Source: JALORV01 sp963780715
GTDB taxonomy: Bacteria; Pseudomonadota; Gammaproteobacteria; Burkholderiales; Burkholderiaceae_F
DNA: 64,000 nt
NCBI GenBank assembly: GCA_963780715.1
Contig: CAWADK010000001.1
Span: 67,065-131,064, forward strand
Direction: 5' to 3'
A program made the translations under genes and the position numbers. This document shows positions 53,689 to 63,001 of the stretch, in pieces (position 1 is the stretch's first letter; the number at the start of each line of letters is the position of its first letter). Below the pieces are notes generated by a model that saw nothing but the letters and a program-made list of their open reading frames with translations, made no database searches and was not told where the DNA came from.

Positions 53689-54009
53689 GTGCGCGAGGCG
53701 CCGCTGGGGCGGTTGCGGCTCGATGTCAATGTCCGCGCGAGATCATTGATCCGCAGAGCTGAGGCGCCTATTCTTCGCGGCCTGCGCCGATATGATCTCC
53801 GCACAGGGCGGGGAGGGAGACGCCAGCAATGCCAGCCAGGCCGTGCCACCGTATGCAGAGCGTGGTGGCGGACGCATTGAACGCGCACGCGGGCGCGACA
53901 GGTTCGCGGCAGGAGCGCAGCCGCGCAATGCGAGCCCATGCGCCTTGCTCGTGGACACCTTCTCAGTTTGATGCCCCGTCGCGGGCGGAAGTCTCGCGAA
54001 GGGACTGAA
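53689..54009. other. No recognisable gene
   Basis: About 320 bases between the FecR-like gene and the Crp gene. Expected to hold the Crp promoter. No repeat copy or clear box was found. Confidence 0.45.
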
Positions 54010-54645
54010 ATGCAGGCCGCCACACTCATTGCTGCCATTGCCGATCCCGCCGTGCGGGCGCTCGCGGAACTGGGGCGCGTCCGCTCCTACCCGAAGCAGA
54101 CGGTGATCATCCACGAGGGCGACGCGGCCGACACGGTGTACATCGTGCTCTGCGGCGGCGTGCGCGTGTTTTCCTCCGCCGAGGATGGTCGCGATGTCGT
54201 GCTCGACGTGCTCGGCCCGGGCGAAATCCTTGGCGAGATGGCGCTCGATGGCTCTCCGCGCTCGGCCTCGGTGATGACGACGGAACCCACCTCGGTTGCC
54301 GTGCTCGACGCGGTGGGCCTGCGCGAGCGGCTGAAGTCTGATGTCAACCTCGCGATGCTGCTGGTGACCGAGCTCCTAAGGCGCCTGCGAAAGACGAGTG
54401 GGGTCGTCAAGCAACTCGCTCTGGGCGATGTTTACGAGCGCCTCAGCGGCGTACTAACGGAACTGTTCGCGGCGAGCACTTCCGGCGACTCGATCGAGGG
54501 CCTGACGCAGCAGGATCTCGCGGATCGCGTCAGCGCCTCGCGTGACATGGTCAATCGCATTTTCAGGGAGCTTGAGCGCGGCGGCTACGTTCAGGTAGCG
54601 CGCCGCCGGATCACGCTGCTGAAGCCTTTGCCGGCGCGCTGGTAG
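54010..54645 (+). CDS. Crp/Fnr-family regulator, cAMP-receptor-like
   Basis: 211 residues. cNMP-binding domain with the phosphate-binding cassette GEILGEMALDGSPRSASVMT, which is close to the consensus for real cyclic-nucleotide binders, unlike the regulator at 11639. The C-terminal helix-turn-helix is GLTQQDLADRVSASRDMVNR followed by IFRELERGGYVQVA. Start at 54010 follows weak upstream pairing; the longer open frame at 53938 has no support. Nearby cyclase suggests cAMP control. Confidence 0.88.
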   Translation: MQAATLIAAIADPAVRALAELGRVRSYPKQTVIIHEGDAADTVYIVLCGGVRVFSSAEDGRDVVLDVLGPGEILGEMALDGSPRSASVMTTEPTSVAVLDAVGLRERLKSDVNLAMLLVTELLRRLRKTSGVVKQLALGDVYERLSGVLTELFAASTSGDSIEGLTQQDLADRVSASRDMVNRIFRELERGGYVQVARRRITLLKPLPARW

Positions 54646-54646
54646 C

Positions 54647-54666
54647 GCCACCGGGAGTCCGGTGGC
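54647..54666 (+). terminator. Hairpin after the Crp gene
   Basis: Perfect 8-bp stem (GCCACCGG, GAGT loop, CCGGTGGC) beginning at the second base after the stop codon. No T run follows, so it would need Rho or act as a stability element. Confidence 0.4.
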
Positions 54667-54897
54667 TCATGCAACGGCGCATCGGCCGTTCCTGATGCCG
54701 CGGGAGATTCGGGCAGCAGGGCGGCGCTCCCGACGGCGCCCTGACCTGCCACGAAAGCGGCCCATTCCGCTTTCGGAGAGCCGAACGGCGCGACGACGAC
54801 ATCGTCTCACACGATCACAGTGGCGCCATCCGATCGGACTCGATCGGAATTCGGGCAGGCCCGAATGTGCCTGCAAGTGAATGGTTCCGGAGGACAC

Positions 54898-55218
54898 ATG
54901 ATCCACTCGCGCTATCCACTCACTTCCGGCGGCGCGTTTCCCGCTGCGCAGCGAGGAGCGGCGCTGGCCAAGACAATCGCTGCCGTCGGTGTACTCGGTG
55001 GCGTCCTTGCGATCGCGGTGCTTGCCTCCCGCGACATCCAGCGTCCAGCCGAGGGCCGCACTCGCAGCGACATGACCGTCCCGGCGGCCATTCACCTCGC
55101 TGTCCACAGGAGCCCGGAATCGGGCATTGACGGCGGCGGCGCCGCGGAACGATTGCCGGCGCGCTCCGCGGCGAAGCAGCCGCCGGCGAGTCGGCAGCGT
55201 GCGGGCAGCGCATCGTGA
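54898..55218 (+). CDS. Small membrane protein, unknown
   Basis: 106 residues from MIHSRYPLTSGGAFPAAQRG with GGAGGA six bases upstream. One transmembrane helix near 30-48 (KTIAAVGVLGGVLAIAVLAS), then a basic, Pro/Ser/Ala-rich tail without recognised domain. It appears to be a single-gene unit. Confidence is moderate because composition is close to background for this GC content, but the ribosome site is strong. Confidence 0.5.
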   Translation: MIHSRYPLTSGGAFPAAQRGAALAKTIAAVGVLGGVLAIAVLASRDIQRPAEGRTRSDMTVPAAIHLAVHRSPESGIDGGGAAERLPARSAAKQPPASRQRAGSAS

Positions 55219-55484
55219 TGTGACAGGCTGCATTACCCTTCCGCCGTTGAGCACTGCGGGCTCAGCAACGGCGCGCTTCTCACACAGCGCCAGGAGCGTG
55301 CAACGCTGCGCCAGGTTGGCCCCAAGGTGGTTGAGACTGGACCTCGTTGCCAGAGTCGAACTAATCTGCTGCCGTGATTGCCGGCGCCGTCGCACTTGGA
55401 GAAAGTGGAGATCGCAGGATTGGGCGATGTGCGCGGCCGGCGCCGTGTTCGGCTTGTTCCTGACTTGCAAACCCAACGTGCACA

Positions 55485-56210
55485 ATGAATGAGGCAACGC
55501 AGTCTGCCTATTCCATCCCGGCCCGCGCGGCGCTGCAGTGGTGGGCCCGGGGTCTCGGCTTCTGGAAGCAGGCGCCGCTCAGGATCACTTTGTGGAGTCT
55601 CCTTCCGCTCGTCGTGGAAGCGCTGCTCCAGGCCCTGCCCGAAGTTGGCATCGTGGTGTCGAAACTGCTGACGCCGGTGGCCAGCGTCGTCGTTTACCTG
55701 GCGTTTGACGGGATCCACCGCAAGCAGCCGCTCAGTGCCGCTGCTGTCGCCACGAGGGTCCGGCAGATCGGCGCCGGCGGGCTGCTTGGACTGGCGTTGG
55801 TGATGTTCACGATCTACATCGCTCAAGTGATCGTTGGATACCTGGCTTACGGCGCGCCGGCGCTTGACGTAGCGCTCCTTGGCAGGACCGACGGCCACCG
55901 CGAGTTGTTGGATCAGCGCTTTCTTCTGGTGCTGGTGCTGGTCGGACTCGTGCCCGGTGTCCTGTTGCTCTTCGTGACGCCGCTGGTTGCATTGGGCGGG
56001 CAAGCGCCAATGCGCGCCGCCTCCATCAGCGCCGCGACGATGCTGACCTCGCCGGCGGCCTATGTGGTCACCTTCGTGCTGACCGCAATTCTCATTGCGG
56101 CCGCGATCACGTGGGGGAGCGGGATCGCACTGCTCGCACTCGTGCCATGGGTATCCGCCGTGCACTTCGTCGCGTATCGCGACGTGTTCGGGCGTTTCGG
56201 GCATGCGTAG
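55485..56210 (+). CDS. BPSS1780-like integral membrane protein
   Basis: 241 residues with about six transmembrane helices: ITLWSLLPLVVEALLQALPE, VASVVVYLAFDG, GLLGLALVMFTIYIAQVIVG, FLLVLVLVGLVPGVLLLFVT, AYVVTFVLTAILIAAAITWG and LLALVPWVSAVHFVAY. The WWARGLGFWKQAPLRITLWS opening and the overall pattern match the BPSS1780 family of unknown function known from betaproteobacteria. No partner identified. Confidence 0.72.
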   Translation: MNEATQSAYSIPARAALQWWARGLGFWKQAPLRITLWSLLPLVVEALLQALPEVGIVVSKLLTPVASVVVYLAFDGIHRKQPLSAAAVATRVRQIGAGGLLGLALVMFTIYIAQVIVGYLAYGAPALDVALLGRTDGHRELLDQRFLLVLVLVGLVPGVLLLFVTPLVALGGQAPMRAASISAATMLTSPAAYVVTFVLTAILIAAAITWGSGIALLALVPWVSAVHFVAYRDVFGRFGHA

Positions 56211-56359
56211 AAGCCCGCCGCCAATGACCGCATTACCGTGGACGGCTCGCGCGACAAATGAGCCACTGGCGAACTTGCATTCATTGATGAGGCAGCCGCG
56301 GGGTTGCGCCGGATACCGCAGCTTGCACCGCGAAAGCGAGCGGGCATCATCCGAGCCGA

Positions 56360-56510
56360 AGCAATGTCTCAGGTTGCCAAGGATGCTGGTCTCAGTCGTG
56401 AGTGCCCCTGTCGTGTCCACAGCGCGGACGGTCACCGTTACTTTGTGACGGAAGTGAAGGTCGCCAAGGCACTCGGCGTGATGCTGAATGGTGAGGCAGC
56501 GTGATTGATC
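56360..56510 (+). pseudogene. Relic copy of the HigA-type antitoxin
   Basis: Reads AMSQVAKDAGLSRE, then frame-disturbed text, then VTEVKVAKALGVMLNGEAA with a stop at 56504. It aligns with the C-terminal half of the intact antitoxin at 39506-39823 (MTQVAKDAGLSRE, VLKVAKALGVKLHAEAA). The DNA similarity continues past the stop into GATCGCAAGGCTCAACTCGG, which is also found just 3' of the intact gene. Confidence 0.65.
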
Positions 56511-56667
56511 GCAAGGCTCAACTCGGCCAACACGGAACAGATCGGTAGCCTTTGGTTTCGACTCAATTGCGAACGCTGGCTCGCACCGCAAGAGCGGTCG
56601 TTGATCGGTCGCTCGATCTTTGGCAGGCATTGACGCGCCGGTCCGCGCCGGGCATATTTTCGGGGTC

Positions 56668-57126
56668 ATGCGACCGGCCATCTTGTTCGTCATTGCCTGC
56701 GCGCTGTATGCCACGGCGCTCCCCGCCCATGCGCAGCTCTATAAGTGGGTCGATAGCAGCGGCGTCGTTAACTATGGCGACTGGCCACCGGCGGGCGTCA
56801 AGCTGCAGCCCGTTAACCACGGCACACTCAGTTCGGTCGCCGACCGCGCGCTTGTGTCGACTCCAACCCGCGCACCGGGTCCAGCACGCAACGCATCTCG
56901 CACGGACGGCCGGGCTGCAAGCGTGCGCAATGAAGATTTGAAGTCAACTAGCCCGGCCTCACCGGTTGACGCCGATGTCGATGGCACTTATGCGCCGTAC
57001 TACGACTATGCGCGGCGGCCGGTGGCGGTTGAGACTGAACGACGACGCGAAAACGCGCCGGCCGTGAAGCCGCTCCTCCCCATTAACCCCGCCATACCGG
57101 ACATGCCGCTGCGGCCGCGCCGGTGA
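56668..57126 (+). CDS. DUF4124-domain exported protein
   Basis: 152 residues. Signal peptide MRPAILFVIACALYATALPA, then the DUF4124 motif QLYKWVDSSGVVNYGDWPPA just after the cleavage site. The remainder is a low-complexity Pro/Ala/Arg-rich tail. DUF4124 proteins are common small envelope proteins of proteobacteria with unknown role. A repeat of the array family lies 28 bases past its stop codon. Confidence 0.78.
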   Translation: MRPAILFVIACALYATALPAHAQLYKWVDSSGVVNYGDWPPAGVKLQPVNHGTLSSVADRALVSTPTRAPGPARNASRTDGRAASVRNEDLKSTSPASPVDADVDGTYAPYYDYARRPVAVETERRRENAPAVKPLLPINPAIPDMPLRPRR

Positions 57127-57153
57127 AGCGCTGACAAGCGAGATCTCGCGTGC

Positions 57154-57206
57154 CGGCCAGTTTCTGCCGCTGGCGCATCAAACGAAGGCCCCCCGATAGC
57201 AGCCGC
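57154..57206 (-). repeat. Interspersed repeat, copy 12, opposite orientation and outside the array
   Basis: On the plus strand CGGCCAGTTTCTGCC start and CCCGATAGCAGCCG end, the reverse of the array copies. It is immediately 3' of the plus-strand DUF4124 gene, so its orientation relative to the gene is the same as in the array. Confidence 0.6.
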
Positions 57207-57462
57207 GTTTGGGAGGCCGCGGTTATCCTTGGAGTCAATGGCCGTCCTCCTAAGGGCGATGGACCTCAGTGTTCTGCTTAGCCCAAGCCAAAGGGCCGAG
57301 GGGCGCTTTGAACTGGCTATGCGGGTTGTTAAGCGGCGGCGTGCCCGGCAGAATCGACTCACATCGATCAAAGGGTAAGTCGCCCATGACGTCTCAAAAA
57401 GACGCGAGCCGGCTGCTTCACAGAGTCGAGTCACCCAACCGCACGGTGCACTTCCCACTGAC

Positions 57463-58185
57463 ATGCGAGATGCCGCAATAGCTTCTGCTGGACGGAGTTT
57501 CCGGCGTCACTGGCGCTCGTTTGTCCTTGGACTGGCGGTCTGGGGCATCCTGGCTTATCTGCTCGCCCCACGCTTGTGGAATTTCTACTTCGAGCACGCG
57601 AAGCCGCTGCCAGACGTCGCGCGCGTGACGCACACATCCGACGGCCATCCCGGCGATCCGGTCAACATCGCGCTCGAAGGCAGCGAGGCGGACGTCGTCA
57701 AGGCGATGCTGGCGGCGGGCTGGTATCCGGCGGACCCGGTCACTCTGTCGTCGAGCGTCCGGATCGCGGTGGACACGGCGCTGCGGCGTCCTGACGACAC
57801 GGCCCCGGTCAGCCCGCTCTACCTGTTCGGCCGCAAGGAGGATCTGGCATTCGAAAAGCCGGTGCCCGGTGGGCCGCGCCATCGCCATCATGTCCGGTAC
57901 TGGCGTTGGGACCAGACGCGGGATGGATTGCCGGTCTGGTTCGGCGCCGCGACCTATGACGAGCACGCCGGATTGAGCTACACGACCGGCCAGGTCACGC
58001 ATCACATCGGCCCCGACGTGGACGCCGAGCGCGATCTCATCTCGGCGAATCTCGGAAGTGCCCGGTGGGCCAGCGGCGTCGAATGGGTCGTTGGCTTCCA
58101 CCGGCAGCTCGAGGGGCGCAACGGCGGCGGCGACCTGTGGCGCACTGATGGCCGATTGGCGGTCGTGAAACTCGTCGCCCCGTGA
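57463..58185 (+). CDS. LssY C-terminal-domain protein
   Basis: 240 residues. N-terminal transmembrane helix (FVLGLAVWGILAYLLAPRLW), then the LssY-C region: ADVVKAMLAAGWYPADPVTL, SPLYLFGRKEDLAFEKPVPG, RHRHHVRYWRW and VWFGAATYDEHAGLS. This domain occurs alone or at the end of phosphatase-type membrane proteins; biochemical role unknown. GTG/ATG alternatives upstream are not needed as 57463 gives the helix near the N terminus. Confidence 0.82.
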   Translation: MRDAAIASAGRSFRRHWRSFVLGLAVWGILAYLLAPRLWNFYFEHAKPLPDVARVTHTSDGHPGDPVNIALEGSEADVVKAMLAAGWYPADPVTLSSSVRIAVDTALRRPDDTAPVSPLYLFGRKEDLAFEKPVPGGPRHRHHVRYWRWDQTRDGLPVWFGAATYDEHAGLSYTTGQVTHHIGPDVDAERDLISANLGSARWASGVEWVVGFHRQLEGRNGGGDLWRTDGRLAVVKLVAP

Positions 58186-58205
58186 CAGCCACATCGCCTG
58201 GAATG

Positions 58206-58470
58206 TCCCAGCGATACCCACGTCGATTTGTGCGACTTCTGGCGGTTCTTGCCGGCACATTGCTGGTCACCTGCACCTGCTTCGCGGCTGACGCGGCGCC
58301 GCCGCAGCGCGTCCAGATCATTCACTCCTTCGGCCGAGACTTCGCGCCTTACGACACCATTGCTTCCGTCTTCCGGGCCGAACTCGCCAGACGCTCGTCC
58401 GGACCCATCGTCGTTTACGAGGCAACGCTCGACAGGGGAAGACCGCAGACGAACCACGCAGAAGAGGACA
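58206..58470 (+). pseudogene. Truncated gene start, exported ABC-substrate-binding-like sensor domain
   Basis: From MSQRYPRRFVRLLAVLAGTL the frame gives a signal peptide (ending CFAADAAPP) and RVQIIHSFGRDFAPYDTIAS with VFRAELARRSSGPIVVYEAT. This is the opening of the substrate-binding-like domain found in exported receptors and some hybrid kinases. After about residue 82 the sequence changes abruptly to unrelated text, so only the first quarter of such a gene remains. Confidence 0.6.
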
Positions 58471-58894
58471 CATCACGGGCGTTTCCGCAGCGGGCGCGCG
58501 CGGCACGGTCGGCAACGAGTACACGGGGCAGTCCACCAATGTCTCGCATGCCAATGTCAGCGGCCCGGGCGGCAACGAAATGCGCACCGCGACTGTCGGC
58601 AACGACCACTACGCCGATGTGAACGGCAACGTATACAAGAACACGGGCAGCGGCTGGGAGCAGCACAACAGCAACGGCAGCTGGAGCAGCGCGAGCAGTG
58701 AAGGGTCGCGCTCGATGGCATCGGAGCAAGAGGCACGCGAGAACGGCGAGCGGCGGTCGTCCGCATCGTCCTATGGCGGCGGTGAGCGCGGTTATGGTGA
58801 GGGATTCCGTGGCGGCGGCAGCGAGCCGGCATCCCACGGCGGATTCGAGCGCGGCGGCGGCAGCTTTGGCGGCGGCGGCGGCCGCAGGCGCTGA
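58440..58894 (+). pseudogene. 3' fragment of a Gly-rich exported protein fused to the truncated gene
   Basis: In a frame open from about 58430 the protein text reads GVSAAGARGTVGNEYTGQST, VSGPGGNEMRTATVGNDHYA and NGNVYKNTGSGWEQHNSNGS, ending in a Gly/Arg-rich tail at 58894. Text of this kind is the C-terminal part of long exported proteins; here no N-terminal part exists. The junction with the preceding truncated gene near 58435-58475 points to a deletion. Confidence 0.55.
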
Positions 58895-58966
58895 GCGGCC
58901 CGCGCCAGCGGACAAGGCCGTTCGGCAGGTAACTGCAAGGCAACAATGGCATTCGGGAGGGTCAAG

Positions 58967-59293
58967 ATGAACCGAAGGACGTTTGGAACGATGCTGGCAT
59001 TCGCGCTGATCGCGGTGGGTCGGCCTGCGTCGGCGCAGAACGAGAACCGACCCCGCAACCGAGGCGGCGGCGGAGGCCAGCCGGTGGACGTGTACCAGGT
59101 GCTTGCCGTCGATACCGACGCCCGCACTTTGCGTCTGCGGGCAAGCGACGGCAGTGAGTCGACTGTCAAAGTGCCCGAGGGGGTCTATGAACTGCGCAAG
59201 CTCGCGGTTGGCGATCGCATCCAGGTGAACTTCTACGTCCCCGACGCCATGAACCCCGGACTCCGGGCGGCTGGCATCTGGCCGGCCAATTGA
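58967..59293 (+). CDS. Small exported protein, unknown
   Basis: 108 residues. Signal peptide MNRRTFGTMLAFALIAVGRP (cleavage near ASAQ), then a Gly/Arg spacer and a compact beta domain VDVYQVLAVDTDARTLRLRA, STVKVPEGVYELRKLAVGDR, IQVNFYV. This looks like an OB- or SH3-like fold. GGGAGGG ribosome site upstream. No family recognised. The stop overlaps the next open frame, but that gene probably starts at 59395. Confidence 0.68.
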   Translation: MNRRTFGTMLAFALIAVGRPASAQNENRPRNRGGGGGQPVDVYQVLAVDTDARTLRLRASDGSESTVKVPEGVYELRKLAVGDRIQVNFYVPDAMNPGLRAAGIWPAN

Positions 59294-59394
59294 TCGTGGC
59301 CTTACGACAACAGCTATCGCTTCACCGCGGTGCCCGACAATCAACCACGCTGTCGGCGCGCTCGGCGGCGATTATCACTGGGGAAATCCGAACC

Positions 59395-59718
59395 ATGAGA
59401 AAACTTGCTCGTGCACTGCTGCTCATATCGCTCACGTTGGCCGCGACCGCAGATTCGTTCGCTGGCACCGACAAGCCGACCGGGCCGCTGCAACTCTTCA
59501 ACTTGGGACTGCAACCGGTCCGCGTACCGCCCAACCCGCAGGGAGCCTTGCTGCTGGGCGAGGCGACGGGCTGCTACATCGAGTTCGTCGGTCGGGGTCA
59601 AGGCGAAGCCGTGTATCAGTTTCGGGTGGGACCGACGTCCAGGGTCAATTCAGTCGACAAGTGCGCCGAGTCGTTGCGGCGACAGCCCGGCGTCACTTCA
59701 GTCACCATTGCGCGCTAG
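59395..59718 (+). CDS. Small exported protein, unknown
   Basis: 107 residues from MRKLARALLLISLTLAATAD. A signal peptide is followed by a domain with two cysteines (GCYIEFVGRGQGEAVYQFRV, VDKCAESLRRQPGV). The frame upstream to 59290 is open but lacks a ribosome site. No recognised family. Confidence 0.62.
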   Translation: MRKLARALLLISLTLAATADSFAGTDKPTGPLQLFNLGLQPVRVPPNPQGALLLGEATGCYIEFVGRGQGEAVYQFRVGPTSRVNSVDKCAESLRRQPGVTSVTIAR

Positions 59719-59832
59719 GGCCGACAATTTGCGATCGCTGCGGCGGCCGGGGTGCCCCGGTTGCGTCACCGCGCCGAGCGCCCCTCCATGTACGGCGTCG
59801 CCGGATGGCTGCCTTGGCGGAGCGATCGGCTT

Positions 59833-61164
59833 ATGACCGCCCGAGACGAACCGCCGCCTGCATTGCTGGGCATGACGTGGCGCACCGCCGCTCTGCTGGC
59901 ACTGCTGGCGACGGCTTGCCTCTGGATGTCCTTCCGCTGGTTGCAGCCGTGGCCGCCCCGTCAACTGACGATTGCCGCCGGGCCGCAGCACAGCCTGCTG
60001 CTGACGCACGCCGAGCAATACCGGGACGCGCTCGCGCGGGAAGGAGTGACACTGGTCGTCCGGCTGACCGAAGGCGCGGGCGAAAACATGGAACTTCTCG
60101 GCGACCCGCAGTCAGGCGTCGACCTTGCATTCGTGCAGGGCGGGCAGGCAGGGCATGTGCAGGCCGGGAAAGTAGTGATGATCGCCAGCCTGTATTTTCA
60201 GCCCATGTGGATCTTCATGCGCCGGGGCGAAGCGGTCGACACACTGGCGGCATTGGCAGGTGGGCGCATTTCGACCGGCATGCCCGGCAGCGGCACTCAC
60301 GCGCTCGTCGCGCCGCTGCTCGCCGCCAGCGGCGTGACGCTCGGCAACACCCGGCTCATTGACTTGCCCAGCGACCGCGCGCAGGCGGCGCTCAATGCAC
60401 GACAGATCGACGCTGCGTTTCTGGTGGGCGGCGTGCGCACACCGGCCGTCGAAGCGGCCCTTCAGGATCAGAGTCTCGTGCTCGCGAGCCTGGCTTACGC
60501 CGACGCTTACGCGCAGCGCTACCGATTTCTCGCTCGACGCACTCTGTATGCGGGCGCGATCTCGTTCGCGCCGGTCGCGCCTGAGAAAGACGTCGCACTG
60601 GTCGCTACGGAGTTGATGCTGGCGGCGCGCAGCGACATCAACCCCGCGATCGTCAACCTGTTGCTCGAGGTCGTGCGCGATGTGCACGACGACCAGGGCT
60701 TTTTCGAAACCGCCGGGGAGTTTCCGAATGTGGAGCAGGTCGACCTGCCCGTGTCAGAGGACGCGGTGCGTCACCGTCGCTTCGGCCCCAGCATCCTGTA
60801 TCGCGTGCTGCCTTTCTGGGCAGCGGCGTTCTTCGAGCGCTTCGTGATCATCGTGCTGCCACTGCTCGCCGTGCTGGTGCCGGTGATTCGCGCATTTCCA
60901 AGCGTTCTTGCCTGGCGCATCCGCTCACGCATCTATCGCTGGTACGGCGAACTCGCGCTGCTGGAGCGAGAAGTTGCGGCGCCCTCGGCGCAGCCGCCAC
61001 CGATCGACCGTTGGCTCGCCGATCTGCAGCGCATCGAGCGCGCCGCGGCGCGCATCAATCCGCCCGCGAGCTTCGCCAGCGAGGTGTATACGTTGCGCGA
61101 GCACATCGAACTCGTGCGCCGCGCTGCGCTTGCGAGGGTGGCTGCGCCGACCGCCCCGACGTAG
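59833..61164 (+). CDS. TAXI-family TRAP transporter solute receptor with C-terminal membrane region
   Basis: 443 residues. N-terminal transmembrane helix (ALLALLATACLWMSFRWLQP), then a TAXI receptor domain: QLTIAAGPQHSLLLTHAEQY, GVDLAFVQGGQAG, GRISTGMPGSGTHALVAPLL, ARQIDAAFLVGG. A second hydrophobic stretch near residue 350 (FVIIVLPLLAVLVPVI) and a C-terminal helical tail follow, a form common in betaproteobacteria where the receptor is anchored. No TRAP permease gene is adjacent, so transport may use a distant partner or it may be a sensor. Start at 59833 is tentative. Confidence 0.83.
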   Translation: MTARDEPPPALLGMTWRTAALLALLATACLWMSFRWLQPWPPRQLTIAAGPQHSLLLTHAEQYRDALAREGVTLVVRLTEGAGENMELLGDPQSGVDLAFVQGGQAGHVQAGKVVMIASLYFQPMWIFMRRGEAVDTLAALAGGRISTGMPGSGTHALVAPLLAASGVTLGNTRLIDLPSDRAQAALNARQIDAAFLVGGVRTPAVEAALQDQSLVLASLAYADAYAQRYRFLARRTLYAGAISFAPVAPEKDVALVATELMLAARSDINPAIVNLLLEVVRDVHDDQGFFETAGEFPNVEQVDLPVSEDAVRHRRFGPSILYRVLPFWAAAFFERFVIIVLPLLAVLVPVIRAFPSVLAWRIRSRIYRWYGELALLEREVAAPSAQPPPIDRWLADLQRIERAAARINPPASFASEVYTLREHIELVRRAALARVAAPTAPT

Positions 61165-61648
61165 GCTGCGCGCCCGCGCAACAGACGATCGAATCTGCTT
61201 GTCAAAGCCGACCTTTGTACATGCTCAGCAGTCGCGCCGCTGTAGTGTGTCGAGCAACGGCGCCAACAGCAGGATCTTCCCGTGACACTTTGTGCTGCTG
61301 TGCAAGTTGTCTGACAGCGGCGTTCAGTCAACGGCCTGCCGATCACGCCGACGTGGGCTATTGGCGTGCGATTGATGGCGGCATTCGGGAACTGGTGAGA
61401 GCGGCATGAAGTCGCGAGTAGTCTTCGTCGCCTTGCGCAACAAGACATCGCTTGCGATCAAGCTTGCGGGACTTCCGGTGAGCAGGGCTGGCGCCGGCGT
61501 GCCGCGGCGCACTTACGAGACGGCGACTGCTGTCGTGGCCAGGATGTCAGGCTCCGTAGGACGGGCAATTGCGCGCAGCGAAAGTGGAAAGCCAGGGCCG
61601 ATTGGCCATTAATTGGGATCCACGTCTGCCCACTTCATTGAGCACAAC
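61165..61648. other. No recognisable gene
   Basis: About 480 bases between converging genes. Short frames here are shadows. No repeat copy seen. Confidence 0.5.
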
Positions 61649-62970
61649 TCAGCGCAAGGGCCGCAGCAGCGGCGCGAGTTCCGGCAGGGCGGTGCGGTCG
61701 AGTTTGCCGGCAGACGTGTGCTGCAGAGTCGACACAAAACACACGTGACGGGGACGCTTGTAGGGCGCGAGTCGGTCGTGCAGGTAGGCGAGCAGGTCGA
61801 CATCCGCCGGGGGCGACTGATCCGCCACCAGAGCGGCCGCGACCACCTGACCCCAGGTCGGGTCGGGCAGACCGAACACTCCCGCCTCGCGAATTCCGGG
61901 GCACATCTGCAGAACCCGCTCGACGTCGGCGGGGTACACGTTCTCGCCGCCCGTGACGATCAGGTCAGCCCGACGCGCATGAACGTGCAGAAAGCCGTCC
62001 TCGTCGAGATGCCCGAGGTCGCCGGTGTCAAACCACGCGCCCGCGGGCAGCATCGGCTCGCCGAGGTAACCGGCCATCAGCATCGGGCCCCGCACGTGCA
62101 GGTGTCCCTTGAGCGCGCGCAGTTCCACGCCAACGAGCGGACGTCCGGCACCGTACCTTGTCGTTTCGAACCGGAGCGCGTAAGGCGTCGCGACGACCTG
62201 CGAGCAGGTCTCGGTGCACCCGTAGGTGATGACAATCGGCAGGCCGCGCTCGTTCGCCCGGCGTAGCAGCGCCTCGGGTGCTGCCGCGCCGCCGACGAGG
62301 ATCGCGCGCAAGTGAGCGGGCGCCTTCCATTGCGGATGCGCATCGAGTGTCTGAGCAAGCATCGTCGGCACCAGCGAGGCGAGGGTGCTGCCCGTCGCGT
62401 CGATGCGCGCCGGCAGGGTCGCCGCGTCGAATCCCGGCTCGAGCGCAATCGCCGTGCGGGCCGCGAGGCAACGGGTCAGGATCGACAGCCCGCCGATGCG
62501 CCCCGATCGGCATCGCGAGGAGCCAGCAGTCATCGCGCTGCCAGCCGAGGTTCGCCGCACTCGCCGCGGCCGACGCGATGAGTGCCGAGTGCGTCAGCAC
62601 GGCCCCGCGTGGATGCCCCGTCGTTCCGGACGTGTAGAGGATCGCCGCAGGATCCGCGATGTCTCCCAAGTCGTGCCGGGCTGCAGCGATGATCTCGGCA
62701 GCCTGTTCCTCGGCCGTGGCGACGCGGATGCAGCAGCAGCATCGGAATCCGCCGCTCCAGCAGCGCATACACCGTGAGTACGGCATCGAGCGTGTTCGCG
62801 CCGACCAGCGCGAACGGCCGCGGCGCGGACGCACTCTCTGGCAACGCGCGCAGCCTGTCGTTGACGAGGTCGGCGACTTCGTCGAAGCGGTAAGTGCGAT
62901 CGCCGTGGCGCAGGGCTGTCGCCCGCGGCGCCTCACGCGCGGCGGCGATGACCGACAGCGCGTCGGTCAT
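61649..62970 (-). CDS. menE: Acyl-CoA ligase, MenE-like, with two frameshifts
   Basis: About 440 residues in three frames: MTDALSVIAAAREAPRATAL to the ALLERRIPMLLLHPR part, then ATAEEQAAEIIAAARHDLGD with the AMP-binding loop YTSGTTGHPRGAVLTHS, then GGLSILTRCLAARTAIALEP through VITYGCTETCSQVV and AWFDTGDLGHLDEDGFLHVH to KLDRTALPELAP. Shifts are near 62725 and 62505. Likely o-succinylbenzoate-CoA ligase of menaquinone synthesis since MenB-type text lies directly upstream. The menaquinone role is inferred from that neighbour. Confidence 0.72.
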
Positions 62971-63001
62971 CGGCGCTTCGTTGCCGGACCTGGCCGCGCC
63001 A

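Noticed and set aside
55233..56714. 493-codon minus-strand open frame
   Set aside because: It overlaps the BPSS1780-like membrane gene, whose plus-strand frame shows clean transmembrane helices. The minus frame is His/Arg/Gln-rich and unlike protein.
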